Source: Daphnia carinata
Taxonomy: Eukaryota > Arthropoda > Branchiopoda > Diplostraca > Daphniidae
Direction: 5' to 3'
Length of the DNA: 64,000 nucleotides
Assembly: GCF_022539665.2 (NCBI RefSeq)
Contig: NC_081339.1
Span: forward strand, 1,922,001-1,986,000
Part shown: in pieces, positions 10,378-22,900 of the stretch
Layout of the letters: each line of letters opens with the position of its first letter
Position numbering within the stretch: the first letter of the stretch is position 1
The notes under the pieces: model-generated
What the model was told of the DNA's origin: nothing
The model's database searches: none
The model's input: only the letters and a program-made list of their open reading frames with translations
Made by a program: the position numbers and the translations under genes

Positions 10378-12492
10378 CCTTTGAAACAACACTCTCGTAA
10401 AAGATTTACAGTGGAGATTCAATTATGAACTTGCCCAAGCCAATGTCTATGGCCTAGTGAGGCGTCCCATCAAAGCCACGTTAAAAAGAGCGGCTTTTGT
10501 TGGTTCAATACCAGGGGCGAATCGATTTAAGCACTTCCACCGCATTTCAGAAGCGGATAGATGCAAAACGCGATCGCCAGATGTACGAATTGGTGTACGT
10601 GCAGCATTTTTCACAGGACAGAGCTGACATCGATACACATCGATATCCAAATAACACGCAAAGTTTCAGTTTTCCACGGGGTAGGCGACAGTTTACTGAA
10701 GAACGAGGATGTAAAGAAATGCACAGTCTTGACGTGTGCACGTTTGTTTTATTTATTTTTTATTTATTACATTTTTTTTTCAATTCCTCAATCAGACAAG
10801 AGGTTAGTTGTTTTTATAGCTTTTTGTGTTACCTCGCATTACAAACAGCTTTCAAATGAAATACTAGGTAGCATAAACGATAATCATGAAAACAGGACGA
10901 GTAATCAAGCGCAAGCAAATTAAATCTCTTACATTACCCGTATGCCTAACTTTCTTCCATGAACAACATTTTTGCCACCTCTCACATTTTACTTTAAAAG
11001 TCTATAAATGAAAATTTGTTTCTTTATTGAGCCAATTGGACATACAGCTATATGGATACACAGAAAAAAGAAACCCTAAGCATCGTAAATGCGCTGGACA
11101 ATGATCCCACGCTGGAAACACGATCTAACAAAAGCAATCGTTCAACTGTGGACACGACAGATCACAGTTCGAAGAAAAACTTTGCACAGTCAAAGGCAGG
11201 CAGTAACAAACATGCGACAAGAAAAAACTTTTCGCAAGCAATATCAACCATCGTTCTCCTCAGGTAGCAAAAACACAACCACGCAAGTAAATGATCAAGA
11301 AAGCTCGGATGACGCATTGGTTTTGGGTAGCAAACCAAGAGGATCCCCTGAGTGCGGTCAACCATGAAAAACCAACTGCCTGATGGCAGCGTCAGTATGT
11401 TGATGGATACTGAATTAACATGCAAACTGATCAGTGCTGAAATTAGTTTGGAACTTCAAAACGAATGACTACGCCTACAGCCATTAAAATAAAATTATAA
11501 ATGGATAGGCAGGAAACCAACGGCACATCATACAGGAAAATTAATTAAAACCATCATAACACGATATCACAGCCACGGATTAAATAAAGTGTCAGCTGGT
11601 ACCGTCAAAGGTGGGTGTCAGAGTTCAAATAAGTTGTATAATAAATAGATTTAAAAGCCTATTTGATTGTTGAAAAACTTTTGCGTTCAGTTATGGATAC
11701 TGCATGATTTACGTTGATGTAAGATAGAACTATGGCTATTTGCATTATCCGTCTATCTACCCAACACTTGAATTCATTTTTGGCTCTATGTGAAGTTGGT
11801 CACTATGGCTTTGGCCTGTGGGCAAGATGTAAATTTTTTTTCTAATGTCAAAAGGTAAAATCAAGAAACATACAAAAAAGCATCCCTTGGGTGTCGATAG
11901 TAACGAAGTTAGTGACTCAAATCTTAATAATAAAAAAAAACGAATAGTTATTGAAAACGAGTAAATGACGCATTCGAAGAAACAAATATTAAAGAATTTT
12001 GCACGAAATAAAATTCGTATCCAACGCACGACTGAGATCGCTCTACTCAAAAAGTGGAACTGGAGAAAAAAAGAAGCAAGAGCTTACACTTTAAATACCT
12101 CCTTTAATATAGTTATAATAGATTGTACTCGAGGTTTAACCTTATCAAATTGCCATTCATTTTCATTCTTTTCTCATCGTTCTCTTGTAATAATAATTAA
12201 TAATTATTGACATGAAATTAGCACAATTTAGTCTTCCTACAGCATTCGTAATAAACAAGGAAAACCACCGTAATAAATATACGGAATCACCTTAAATTAA
12301 GTGCGAAAAATATACAACTGAAGTATTAGATAACAACGACAGAAAAAGGCGTTTCTCGCGGCCGCCAAAACGCGATTGTAGGGTAAGAATCTCATTCTTT
12401 TAGTTTTACACTTATGTAGCAAATGGTCCGCTCTCCTCTTTATCGTGAATAAAGTGATTATGATCGCAGAAATGCTACTTGGTTGCAAAGTT
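10378..12492. other. Spacer; no firm gene
   Basis: AT-rich. One + strand frame (11052-11267, 71 codons, Ser/Asn/Thr/Lys-rich) starts 44 bases after a TATAAA (11003-11008), and a donor-like CAG|GTAGC follows. No homology motif supports it, so it is not called a gene. The 3' end of NUDT1 transcripts probably falls in the last few hundred bases. Confidence 0.4.
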
Positions 12493-13116
12493 TCAAAAAT
12501 TTTCAACAACTTCAAGTGTATGTTTCAGTATGACATCATGGCCTTGAAACAAAAAGTACCCTTGGAACTTATTTCCTGACAGAAATAAGGGAAACCACAG
12601 CCGATCATCAGCCCACATTTCATCAAATGGGATATCTTGGAGTTTAAACCATTTTGGCATCATCTCTAAACGAATTTATATGAAGAATAAAATATCATTT
12701 GGTAATTACACTGCCACACACACCTTCTGTTTCAAAATGTTGGCCTTCGTATTTTGCTGATGTGAAAATGTGAACTTCTAGAATAACAGGATCACCAACA
12801 AATTCAAAGTTAATTATCCCAACTTGTTCTAAATCGTTTGCTGAAACTACAAGTCCACATTCTTCTTTCAACTCTCTCATGTTGCATGCATATTATGGAT
12901 GTAAAGGTAAAAACAAAAAAGTAATCTAAATATTTTTGGATTTAATCATTTAAGTTGTCTATGTTACCTAATTGCTGCTTCACAAATGCTTTCATTTTCT
13001 TCCACCTTTCCTCCAAAACCATTCCACTTGTAGCTACCAAATCCTCTCTTTTTATAACCAAGCAAAATTTCATTTGGCTTTGTTATCAAAACTAACGTAA
13101 GACTTTTGCGAGACAT
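12493..13116 (-). CDS. NUDT1: NUDT1/MTH1 oxidised purine nucleoside triphosphatase
   Basis: Three exons (13116-12968, 12875-12724, 12665-12493) join in phase to 157 residues; human MTH1 has 156. The enzyme hydrolyses 8-oxo-dGTP and 2-OH-dATP to monophosphates, so oxidised bases are not built into DNA. The full Nudix box is present across the first junction: GKVEENE, then REL, then KEEC-GL. MTH1-specific substrate residues are also visible: the Asn in YKWNGFGGK, and the Trp-Asp-Asp of [10 protein letters not shown]. The C-terminal FQGYFLFQG matches the family. The frame is intact. It is divergently placed with ATAD3, the starts being about 930 bp apart. Confidence 0.95.
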
Positions 13117-14047
13117 AACGTGATGGCAAATCGTGTTTAATTAATTTTGTTAACATGCATCGAAAAACGTCTTTAATGACAACAAACAGTGCACGACCGA
13201 TATTGCACCAGAATTAATATGGGAGATGGATCGGAGTCTCAGGTTTTCTGATAGAAAGATGACAACTGCACAGGAAAAAGATTATACTGTTTACTTTTCT
13301 ATATGATATTATCAGAGTCACACACTACGAGAAGACATCAAATATCAATGTCCCTTAACCTCGAAAGCGAAACGTTGCTAGACTAAAATGCCAAACTCAG
13401 TGCGGAACCAAATCCTTGTTTCGTGCTTTAGATGCTTTCTACCTTTTTGCAAAATCTGCTAAACTGCGAAATATTGTAGCAGAGAAGTTCCGCAGAGGCG
13501 GCTAAACGCTAATATGTTCCGTTTACAAAATCTTCATCCCTAGAATCATTTACGTCGGATGATTACTGTATTTTTTACGATTTTTTTGCAAAAACGCGTT
13601 TTTCCATAAGCTATTCTCAGCTGCCCGAAAACTTTGTGTAGGTGCCGTATAATTAATTATTTATAAATTTAAAAATTACGCGTTGAAATTCCTTATCTTA
13701 AAAGCAATTAGACGATTATCTTTATATTATTTTAAAATTGAAAACAATGCCCGAATGAAGAGCTTAGAGTTTTCAATATTTTCGTTACTTTTCCCCTACC
13801 CCCAGAAGTATATGAAATTTAAATAATAATGATATTTGCATAAACAAAAAAAATTTGGCAACGGGATCGAAACATAGTCCGTTAACAGTTGAAGTTTGTG
13901 TTGCGAGCAGACTATGCTATGTTGTAACATCCAACTTGCCTTAGTGTGAGCGTCTGCTATCAAACGGCTAAGAAAGATAATTCACATTCGCATCCACGTG
14001 CAAATTGCTTGCTTTTTATATAATTCTGCCTACTGTTCGAGTGCACA
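13117..14047. promoter_or_regulatory. Shared upstream region between NUDT1 (-) and ATAD3 (+)
   Basis: This is non-coding, AT-rich sequence between two divergent starts, and presumably holds both promoters. No TATA box stands at a convincing distance from either start. I see no other gene in it. Confidence 0.5.
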
Positions 14048-16329
14048 ATGTCTTGGCTCTTTGGATTAAGGAAGGACCCTGGGACTGTGGGTACAGCTGC
14101 ATCTCTTCCTACCGAAAGCAGTGGAGATGACAGCACCGGACAACCGCAGAATCAACAACCTCGTGGGAATGCAGGAGGAGCACGGGCGTCAGATGCCTAC
14201 AGATTTGATTCTTCGGCCCTAGAACGAGCTGCGCAAGCAGCAAAAGAATTAGAAAAGTCTAGTAAGTTCAATTTTTTATGATACAAGACACATTGTTTAG
14301 GTTCGATTTCTTAGAATTCGCCAGAGATGCACTTGATCTGACTAAGGCACAAGAACAAACCAGACAGCAAGAACAATTAGCCAAAGATCAAGGAATATGA
14401 AGCTCATATTGAACAGTTGAAAGTAGATCAAAAAAGAGTGGATCATGAAGAAAGAAGAAAAACATTACAAGAAGAGACCAAGCAAAATCAACAAAGGTCT
14501 CAATACCAAGATCAACTTGCACGCAAACGTTATGAAGATCAGTTGGTGCAGCAGCAAAGAGCCAATGAAGATAACTTAAGGAAACAAGAAGAAAGTGTTG
14601 CAAAGCAAGAAGCAATGAGGAAACAAACTTTGGAGTATGAAATGGACTTGCGCTCCAAAACTGACATGAAAAGACTTGAAGCTGAAATGAGAGCTAAAGC
14701 TAAAGTTGACAGAGAAAATCAAGATCTATATTTAGAACAAATTCGTCTTAAAGGTATAATGTTGTCTTTTAAATAGTAAAGACTTATCTGTCTAATTATT
14801 CCATTACACAGCTTCTGAAAAACGCACAACCGTTATGGAGTCTATCAAAACGGCTGGTGCCGTTTTGGGAACTGGTTTCAATACCTTTCTTTCTGACTGG
14901 GACAAAATAGCAGCAGCAGCTGCTGGACTATCGCTACTTGCCCTTGGTGTTTATTCTGCCAAAGGCGGCACCGGTGTGGTTGCTCGATACATTGAATCTC
15001 GAATCGGGAAACCTTCTTTAGTCCGTGAAACTTCAAGACTAAATGTTGTAGATACCATCCGCCACCCTATCAAAACCATTAAAGCTATCAAGGTACCTCC
15101 GGTCAACAAAGCTACATTTAAATACTGAAGCTGTATCGATTGGGTAACTACAGGCTAAATCAGAAGACGCATTGTCCGGAGTTGTATTGGAGCCCAAACT
15201 AGAAGAACGCCTAAGAGATATTGCAATTGCAACAAAAAATACAAAGCAAAACAAGTAAGAGAAGCTTTTATTGATGTAAAATCATCAATCAATGTAATTT
15301 TATTGAATTCCCAAGGGGAATGTTCCGAAATATTTTAATGCATGGACCACCGGGCACAGGGAAAACTTTGTTCGCGAAAAAATTAGCAAAACATAGCGGA
15401 CTGGACTATGCGATTATGACCGGTGGTGATGTTTCCCCATTGGGTAGAGATGGCGTTACGGCCATACATAAAGGTTATATTGTTCTATAGAAGTGAGCCG
15501 TTATTTAATTTTTTTAACATTCCTTTGGTCGATTAGTTTTTGATTGGGCAAATGGATCTCGTCGCGGATTACTTTTATTCGTTGATGAGGCAGACGCGTT
15601 CCTACGGAAAAGATCATCAGAGAAAATCAGCGAAGATTTAAGGGCTACCCTTAACGCTTTTTTGTACCGTACTGGCGAGCAATCCAATAAGTAAGTGTGG
15701 TTCTATTCTCGTTATATGTTTCATCTAACTTTTTTGGTTTTCAGATTCATGATGGTTTTGGCGTCAAACACCCCCGAACAGTTTGATTGGGCAGTTAATG
15801 ATCGCCTAGACGAAATGGTCGAGTTTATGCTTCCAGGATTGGAGGAACGCGAACGATTAGTAAATAATGGACACTTCTTCTCCTTTGAATGAATTTAACT
15901 CACATAATTTCTGTTAGGTCCGACTTTATTTCGACAAGTTTATTTTACAGCCGGCAGCTGAGGGAAAGCGTCGGCTGAAAGTGGCTCAGTTTGATTACAG
16001 TGCATTATGCACGAAGATCGCACGTGACGTGGAAGGAATGTCGGGTCGCGAAATAGCTAAGCTTGGTGTGGCTTGGCAAGCATCTGCTTATGCATCATCC
16101 GACGGCATTCTTACGGAAAAGATGATCATGGAGAAGGTTAAAGATGCAGTTCAACAACATCGTCAAAAGGTACTTATACTATTTCATGCCTTCAAAAATA
16201 GTTTTATGTGGCTAAAATTCGTGGTTCTCCTAGGTGAACTGGCAAAGCGAAGAAGAAAAGGGTAACTCTAAAACAATCAGCGTCAAGGCGTCTGGTTCTT
16301 CCTCCCAAATTGGAGGTGAAAAATCGTGA
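14048..16329 (+). CDS. ATAD3: ATAD3 mitochondrial AAA+ ATPase, with one frame break
   Basis: Nine exons: 14048-14261, 14315-14753, 14812-15092, 15154-15254, 15316-15473, 15537-15690, 15745-15859, 15918-16169, 16234-16329. The order is the family's: N-terminal MSWLFG and Ala/Glu coiled coil ([15 protein letters not shown]), membrane segment near [20 protein letters not shown], Walker [10 protein letters not shown], Walker [12 protein letters not shown], then [15 protein letters not shown]3 spans the inner mitochondrial membrane and supports nucleoid organisation and cristae. Exon 2 carries one surplus A in AAA 14383-14385, putting TGA in frame at 14398. Removing one base makes the total 603 codons including stop, close to the usual length. 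All downstream junctions keep phase, so the gene is probably functional and the base an assembly error or a rare allele. Confidence 0.95.
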
Positions 16330-16512
16330 AATAGATCAAAGGGATTTACAGTGGTGAATGATGAAACTTCTTGAACAAATGTTGCAATTACGGTTTGGCA
16401 TTTTACTGTTTGTCCGATTGCTACCTTTGTTTGATAATATATTCCATATATTATGGACATGGTTTCCTCATTCCGAATTGAATAACTTTTGTTGTAGACA
16501 ATTATTCGTTAT

Positions 16513-16518
16513 AATAAA
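16513..16518 (+). terminator. Polyadenylation signal AATAAA for ATAD3
   Basis: AATAAA lies 184 bases after the ATAD3 stop. The convergent PSMB6 stop is at 16605, so the two 3' ends are close and the transcripts may overlap. Confidence 0.55.
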
Positions 16519-16604
16519 ATGTAGTGAGTTTCACTATAAAATTGGAAGTTGTCAACTTTTCATGTATTGGTTTCATTATCGCGTAACACATACTTCACTT
16601 GTAC

Positions 16605-17697
16605 TTAACCTTCGTAGAATCGAGGTAGTTCATTACCCAACACTGTACGGCGTTCAATTCCATCTTCAGTAATAATACCCAAACGAACAACACCACCGCT
16701 TGAACCATCTCTGCTCATTGCCAATGCGAGAGCTAATAGAACATAAATAAAAATATAACACATTAAGCCTAATAAGCTGTGTATCATTAAACAATTCCTT
16801 TCCATACTCACTTTTCAATACAAATTGGACACATTCATCCTGATTCATGCCTTGTTTGAAATTTGAGTCAACAAATCCAAACACGTATGTTGAGCCTGAA
16901 CCACCAATAGCAAATGGTTGTCTCACACACATTCCTCCAAGGGGAATATTATAAACCTAGGAATATTAAAAAACTTCATGAACATGGAACTATGGGTTTT
17001 AGAATCTGGGATATTATACCTGTCCACCATGGCGCCTATCCCATCCTGCACAAATAATACCAGCCATGAGCTGATCTCTGTAGTTATAGCAAAGTTCTTG
17101 AAAGACACTGGCTGCTGTTTTCACCAAAGGAGCTTCACCCAATTGTACCCTAAAAACCATGTCATATTATACCATATGATTTCAAATTATATCATGTCAC
17201 ATATGTCTATATATATATATATAATTTTAATATTTATTTTTAATTCATACTATCATTTAAAAAATAAACTATGATAAATCAATATAGGTTACTCATGGAA
17301 TTCCAAGTGGTAGTTCACTATATCAGCAATAGCTTGAGTGTCAGCTGCAGAGCCTGAGCGGCAACAATAGATATGGTTAGTGATCTTGGTCAGTTTATCA
17401 GTAACCCTGTTTGCTACATATGCCCTGGAAAAAATGAAAGCCAAAAATATTAGTAAGTTCGTAAGCTGTACCGACAACCGATATTTACCCTGTGCTCGTG
17501 CGTGAATCAGCTCCAATAACGACTCCACCATTGAATTCCACAGCCATAATTGACGTCTAAACAAAAAACCTTGTAAATACTCATGGAAACACCTGAAACA
17601 ACACATTGTATTCACTTACGCCTGTGCTATGTTCCGATGTTAACCAATCAGGGCTTAGAGAATCCGAAGTAGACATATTAGACATTATACAAGCCAT
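16605..17697 (-). CDS. PSMB6: Proteasome subunit beta type-6 (beta1, caspase-like)
   Basis: Six exons (17697-17620, 17556-17489, 17424-17293, 17149-17020, 16956-16812, 16732-16605) give 226 residues. A 26-residue propeptide ends at STG, exactly at the first junction, so the mature chain starts with the catalytic Thr ([11 protein letters not shown]). In mature numbering Thr1, Asp17, Lys33 and Arg45 (IYCCRSG) are all present; Arg45 is the mark of caspase-like beta1 specificity. C-terminal landmarks [12 protein letters not shown] and [11 protein letters not shown] also fit. It is one of the three active sites of the 20S core. The start MACIMSN has two further in-frame Met codons (residues 5 and 8), so the exact start is uncertain. 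It is convergent with ATAD3. Confidence 0.96.
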
Positions 17698-17843
17698 AGC
17701 TAATTCAAATGAAAATTTCCGGATCCACAACTAGACAGCTCTTACTCAGCAAGTTCTGACTTGACTTGAGGAATCAAGCTAATGCGGCAAACTAAGAGCT
17801 GCCCAAAAACCTGGAAAGAAGTAGTAAAAGGCACCGCTAGGAA

Positions 17844-18332
17844 TAGGGCTCGGCCCCGATCGTCTTTGATCGGGGCAAACCGCGGTTTTTCATTTAAAAA
17901 TCGTCCAACCGTCGGTTCGGTTTGGCCATTTGTGACTGCGGTTTGGTTTTCGGTTTGCAACTGGGCAAAACCGGTTTGAACCGCTATTAAAATTTTTTTT
18001 TTTAATTTTGCTGAAATTCCAAATCAAGTAATTATCACTAATTGTTGTGAGCGTAATGGCGGTCAGCAACTTGTTATAAATCAAATTTCCGATCAGACTA
18101 GTAGGTATCGCGATCGAAAATTGGTCGATTTTTCGCCATCTAGCGACAAAGTCTGTTACTGCTATCCTATACTATCCTATGCAAACCGCAAATCCGCGGT
18201 GCAAACCTTAAAACCGCGGTTCAATCGGTTTGAAAAAAACGGCAAACCGAACCGCACCGGTTTGTCCTTTTTAAAAAAAAAACCGCGCGGGTCGGCCAAA
18301 ATCGTGCCCGATCGTCGCGGGGCCGAGCCCTA
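17844..18332. mobile_element. hAT-like MITE, 489 bp
   Basis: The ends are TAGGGCTCGGCCCCG (17844-17858) and its exact reverse complement (18318-18332). Both flanks carry the same 8 bp GCTAGGAA (17836-17843 and 18333-18340), the target duplication length of hAT elements, whose ends often read YAGGG. There is no transposase frame. The interior is rich in short palindromes such as AACCGCGGTT. The near edge is about 147 bp upstream of the PSMB6 start codon. Confidence 0.9.
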
Positions 18333-18340
18333 GCTAGGAA

Positions 18341-19941
18341 TCGGCCCCCCAGCCAACCGGAGCGTTTTTTGCAATCGGTGTTCCTGTTTCTGGGCGTTAG
18401 AGAGGGGCTTTCTTGGTTCGAGGTGAAATTTTTTCCACATGAACACAATCAGGATACATCATCGAGGTTACAACCCGATTACCCCGCCCTGGTTGACGAA
18501 TCAGCCCTCTGATTGTGCCCCGAATGACTTTTTTCGGGGTGGAAACCCGATTAAGTCCATTCGGGGCCGACCTTTAGTAATAATACTCAGAGTACATAAT
18601 CAGGGTTTGGAACTGGGTTTTAGAATCAGTTTTCCTTCTTTCCTAGCACCTGAATAGATCTGGAAGCCGGCTGAAATGCATAATGACGTGCCGTAGCCTG
18701 AAGGAACCGCACCGAAATTCGAAACGACCCAACTGATCGACCAAAAAGCTACCCGATTGACGTGGGACGGAGCCCTAACCGGACAACGCACACTTTCTCC
18801 ATATAGAAAACTGTAGGCGCGATTATGTACTAAGTAGTACATATTGCCTCGCGACCAGCCTGCCTAACCGCTTAGAAAGGTGCTAACCATTTGGACATAT
18901 GAGCCAAATAAGAGAGAAATGCTGAGTACGGTGTACTTGACAATTTTTACAATAGCCTAACGATTGAGTCACACACTTGTATTTCAATTTTCAACTCTAG
19001 ATCGTCACTGAAACAAAAAAGAAAAATATTAACAGAGTTGAATGAATTTTCGCCTTTTACCTACAATTCCTTCCAAATGACACATATGCACACGGCGCCA
19101 CAAGAAGTTACTTTTTTATTCATCGAATTAGTGGATGCCGAACGAAAAAAAGAGAATTACAGTTAGAAGAAACAAGGGTTCATATAATTTTCATTTAAAC
19201 GAAGAAATCCTCTTAAACTCTTGGTTGTGTAACCATTCTCAACGTATATCGAACCGGGACCAGCCTATTTAAACTTGGACCAAGAAATATTGTGATTTGA
19301 GGAGAAGGAGGAAGGTAATCTGAATCGACGGCCGTTGAAAAAAAGAGGGATCGAATAGCTGGAAACAAGCATTGACTAAAGCACATCCACTGAATTCTAC
19401 ATCAAAATTAACCACAAACACAATAGGGACGAGTCCATTAGAAAAGGGTACAGCCCATGATAGTTCAACACAAATGAAACGTAATTACTAGCTGTTGCCT
19501 GCTTCAATGAGCTGTTCGCCTGTACTATACGGAATCATATATTTGGAGAAGCGCGAGAAACAAGTTCTGTTAAACAAGGGAAGAGGTGAATAATAGAGTA
19601 AATGAAGAATCAATAACATGACATGTACTGACCCCTTTAATGTTTTGTTTAATTGTTATTTTTTTGTTTTTTTTTTTTTATGTTTTGTTGTTTTTTTTTT
19701 AGTTTGTTTTTCATTTTGTTGTTTTTTTTTGTTTGTTTTTTTGTTGTTGTTGTTTTTGACTCATGAGGCTTACATAAAGACTGAAAATGGCGAAAGAACA
19801 AAAACAAAAAAAGAACATGGAAACAGGCCATCAACCTCACAACAGTAGTGAGAACGATGCCGTCAAAAGGCTATGTTGTGTTAGAATTCAACAATCACAG
19901 CTGCGATGTTTTCCGTTAATTCAACATTTAGCAATGTCTAG
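18341..19941. other. Spacer and probable 3' UTR of USP9X
   Basis: The part next to 19942 is the downstream side of leftward USP9X. A minus-strand AATAAA (TTTATT at 19115-19120) lies about 820 bases past the stop and is a plausible poly(A) signal. A T-rich low-complexity tract spans about 19659-19756. Around 18480-18780 there are repeated CCCGATT/CGGGG-rich pieces that may be an old element, but I found no clear ends. Confidence 0.45.
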
Positions 19942-22900
19942 CTAATGGGTGGGAGACGGACCGGATTGACTGCTACCACTACCTTCATTTTTGACAGGTG
20001 GCTGTTGAGGCCGATTCGGATGTAAGGGAGGAAATTGGGAGGAAGAAGAGCGAGGGATCGACAGATTGCTATTCGTTGGCGGTGCCGTAGCTCGTGGCGA
20101 TGCGGTTTGAGCGTGACCCGGTCGTGGTTGGGATACCCCAAATGCCGCCCTTGTCAGCGTCTGCGATTTGACAAGCGCTGCCGTAGAGTTATCCAAGCTG
20201 CTGTCGGCAACCAAAGCAGGAGGTGGCACAACACTGTCATCCACTACACCTAACGACGCATTCCCTCCTCCACTTGAAATTCCAACCACATCTTCGCTTT
20301 CCACCTCTTCTTCTGGACATAGTTCTATCGACTTGTCCAATGTCAATCTGGCACTGTGAGAACGTTCCAGAAAGTATCCATTTGAGGTTTCGTTCGACTG
20401 CGCCGGGGGTGACCATTGATTATACCTGAAATTTAAAAAAACAAAAAAGGATATTAGAACAACATGCAATTACAACAGTAACATAAGCGTATTAGTACAA
20501 CAATTTGTATGGGTTCGTGTAGGCTAATAATACGTACTGATTGTTTCCTGTAGGATATGGCCTGTCAAGCTCTTCGTGAAGCCAGTCTACGGCCGCTGTC
20601 CATTTGCGCTTGAAATCGACATTGGCTAGCAGAATTTGGTGAGCTGTTGGACACGAAGAGAAGAGCGCTACGAGGCACTTGATACACTGATAGGCCCTCT
20701 TGTGATAATGATTCTTGGATCGCTGGATGATGTCAAATAATCCATCACGGTCGTCAGGGATACCCTTAAGAGCAGCAGTGATTCGGTATTTCTGCCAAGA
20801 ATCTTCTAACGTCAAAATACAGAGCAGCAGGTCCAGGTGCGGTCGCAATTCGTAGGTGTAAGCAAAGGCAACCTGAATTAGAGAAAGAAGCATTTTTTAA
20901 CGATTTTTTCTTTTATACAAAAAACAGTTCTGTTGAGTAATAACGAACAGAGTCTACCTGCCACAGGATTTCAGAGAGCACAACGAATGAAAACTGATTG
21001 TTTTCCCAGCAGCAGTAGCGCAGTAAGCGCGACGTTTCTTCGATTCCACTCGCATCTTCGAGGAGTTTTTTAACAAAGTTGTTGCGGGTATAGAGAATCT
21101 CTGCTACTTGAGGCTGTATCGGCATCAGAGGCGGCTCACCAAACGAATTGGGCAATGGCAGCTGGCCAGCTACGGACGAGTTCGCCTTACTGCTGATATC
21201 GCAGCAACGTATCAACATACACACCACCTACGAATGCATCATATCAAAACAAAAAGGTTTGTCTGAATCTTAATACATCGTGAACTTGGAATTACCTGAT
21301 AGAGCTTTCCGAGCTCAGCGTACTGATACTTGATGGGTGGGCCAGGACCTTCGTCGAGTGCTACTGTCATGAAAGTAGCTAGGACATTAAGTCGAAGCAA
21401 ATGAGCCTTTTCGGGCGGGCCCAGTGACGCGTAGACCAGAAACAGGTTGAAATATTGTGAAAGATGTCTTCCATAGTCAGCTACCTCCTTACTGAGAAGA
21501 CTCAAAACTGCTTGAAATATGTGGTCCGCAAGTGTTAGTTCGCTAGCGGCTGGTACAACGCCGCTATTGGGAAATGATGAAATGCCAGGTAAAGAGGTGG
21601 CCGGCGCGGTGATTTCACATGGACCGTCACTCAACGACAGGTGAGCCAAAAAGACTAGGATTTTGACGAACGCTGAGCGAACTTCAGCGCTGGGACACTG
21701 AAGCAGGTATTCGCAAAAGCGCTGTGGGTGATCCAAGAGAACGCGCTGGCCGAACCAAAGACGGGCTTGTTTTGATACCCGTAATGGGCCGAGGAGCGCT
21801 TCATACCAATCGCTGGCTACACCTCTTAAGGATTTCTTAGTATGGAAACAAGTGGTGAAAAGGAAATGGGCTCCAATCTCAACCGATGAAAGAGCCAGTT
21901 CTTCCACCTCTGCAGGACTAAGACTGACGGATGATGGATGGTTGGGTAACTTGCCCGGCAACGTTTTGAGGTCCACTGCCAGGTAGGGCGTTTGGCAGCT
22001 GATCAGTTTCCTCATAAAATGAAAATATTCGGTGGAAAACTGGTTGTACGTGTGTTGGAACTTGATGTTCTGTTTCCGGACGCTTCGCTCGATGGCCAGT
22101 GGCATGCAGAGAGGTGAAGACAGCGGGGTTGCGGACGTCATGGGCATCGACTCGTTGATTGTCATTTCACTCAACCGATTGCCGATGTCAATATCTTCTT
22201 TGGTGTAGAAAAGGATATACGCATTCCACCAGCGCTTCTGGCGCCTATAACTCATCCTTTTTACGACGTGATCAAACACCTCGCCCATGTATTCGCCGCC
22301 GAAGCATTGGTTTTTCATTTCTTCATCATCGTCCATTTTGCATTCGCTCACATCTCCGTCGTCGAATTTATACCATTTGGCTCCACCCGTAGCCCCGGTG
22401 GTATTTGGCGGAGGCCGGTGTAGGATATACGAATAATAATGACCACCACTGGCCTGGCCGCTATGTACGACAATGCCAGTCAGCTGATACCGAGTGCAGA
22501 CGTCACGATTGGCTTCCTCTTCCATGTCGTAGTCGATAACTTCGCCCTCAGCTTTAGCCAAGCCCCATACAGTGTACGGTTCCATGTCCAGAAGACGGGG
22601 AAACTCAAAATAGTCGTTAAATTTGATCGGGCAAAGTCGTTCATAATCGTATTCGAATCGCTTCAGCTGAATAGCAAGAATGGGCGGCAACTTTTTCACG
22701 CATAAGCGCTTCACCGTGTTCACCTTCTTGTTGCATTTTTCGCAATGATAGGCATCGCCACCTAAAAATAGGGTTGTTCAGCTTTCGATAGGTCTTAAAA
22801 ATAGAAAGAGAAATACCTTCGAGTAACTCTCCTTTGACGTATTGTTCTAACGAATCGTGCAAATTGCTGTGATTCCGAATATCAATGCTGATTACATTGA

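Noticed and set aside
18480-18780. Possible old transposable element with CCCGATT/CGGGG pieces
   Set aside because: No terminal inverted repeats or target duplication could be found.
22159-22392. Plus-strand frames inside the USP9X exons
   Set aside because: They are antisense shadows of a strongly conserved coding exon.
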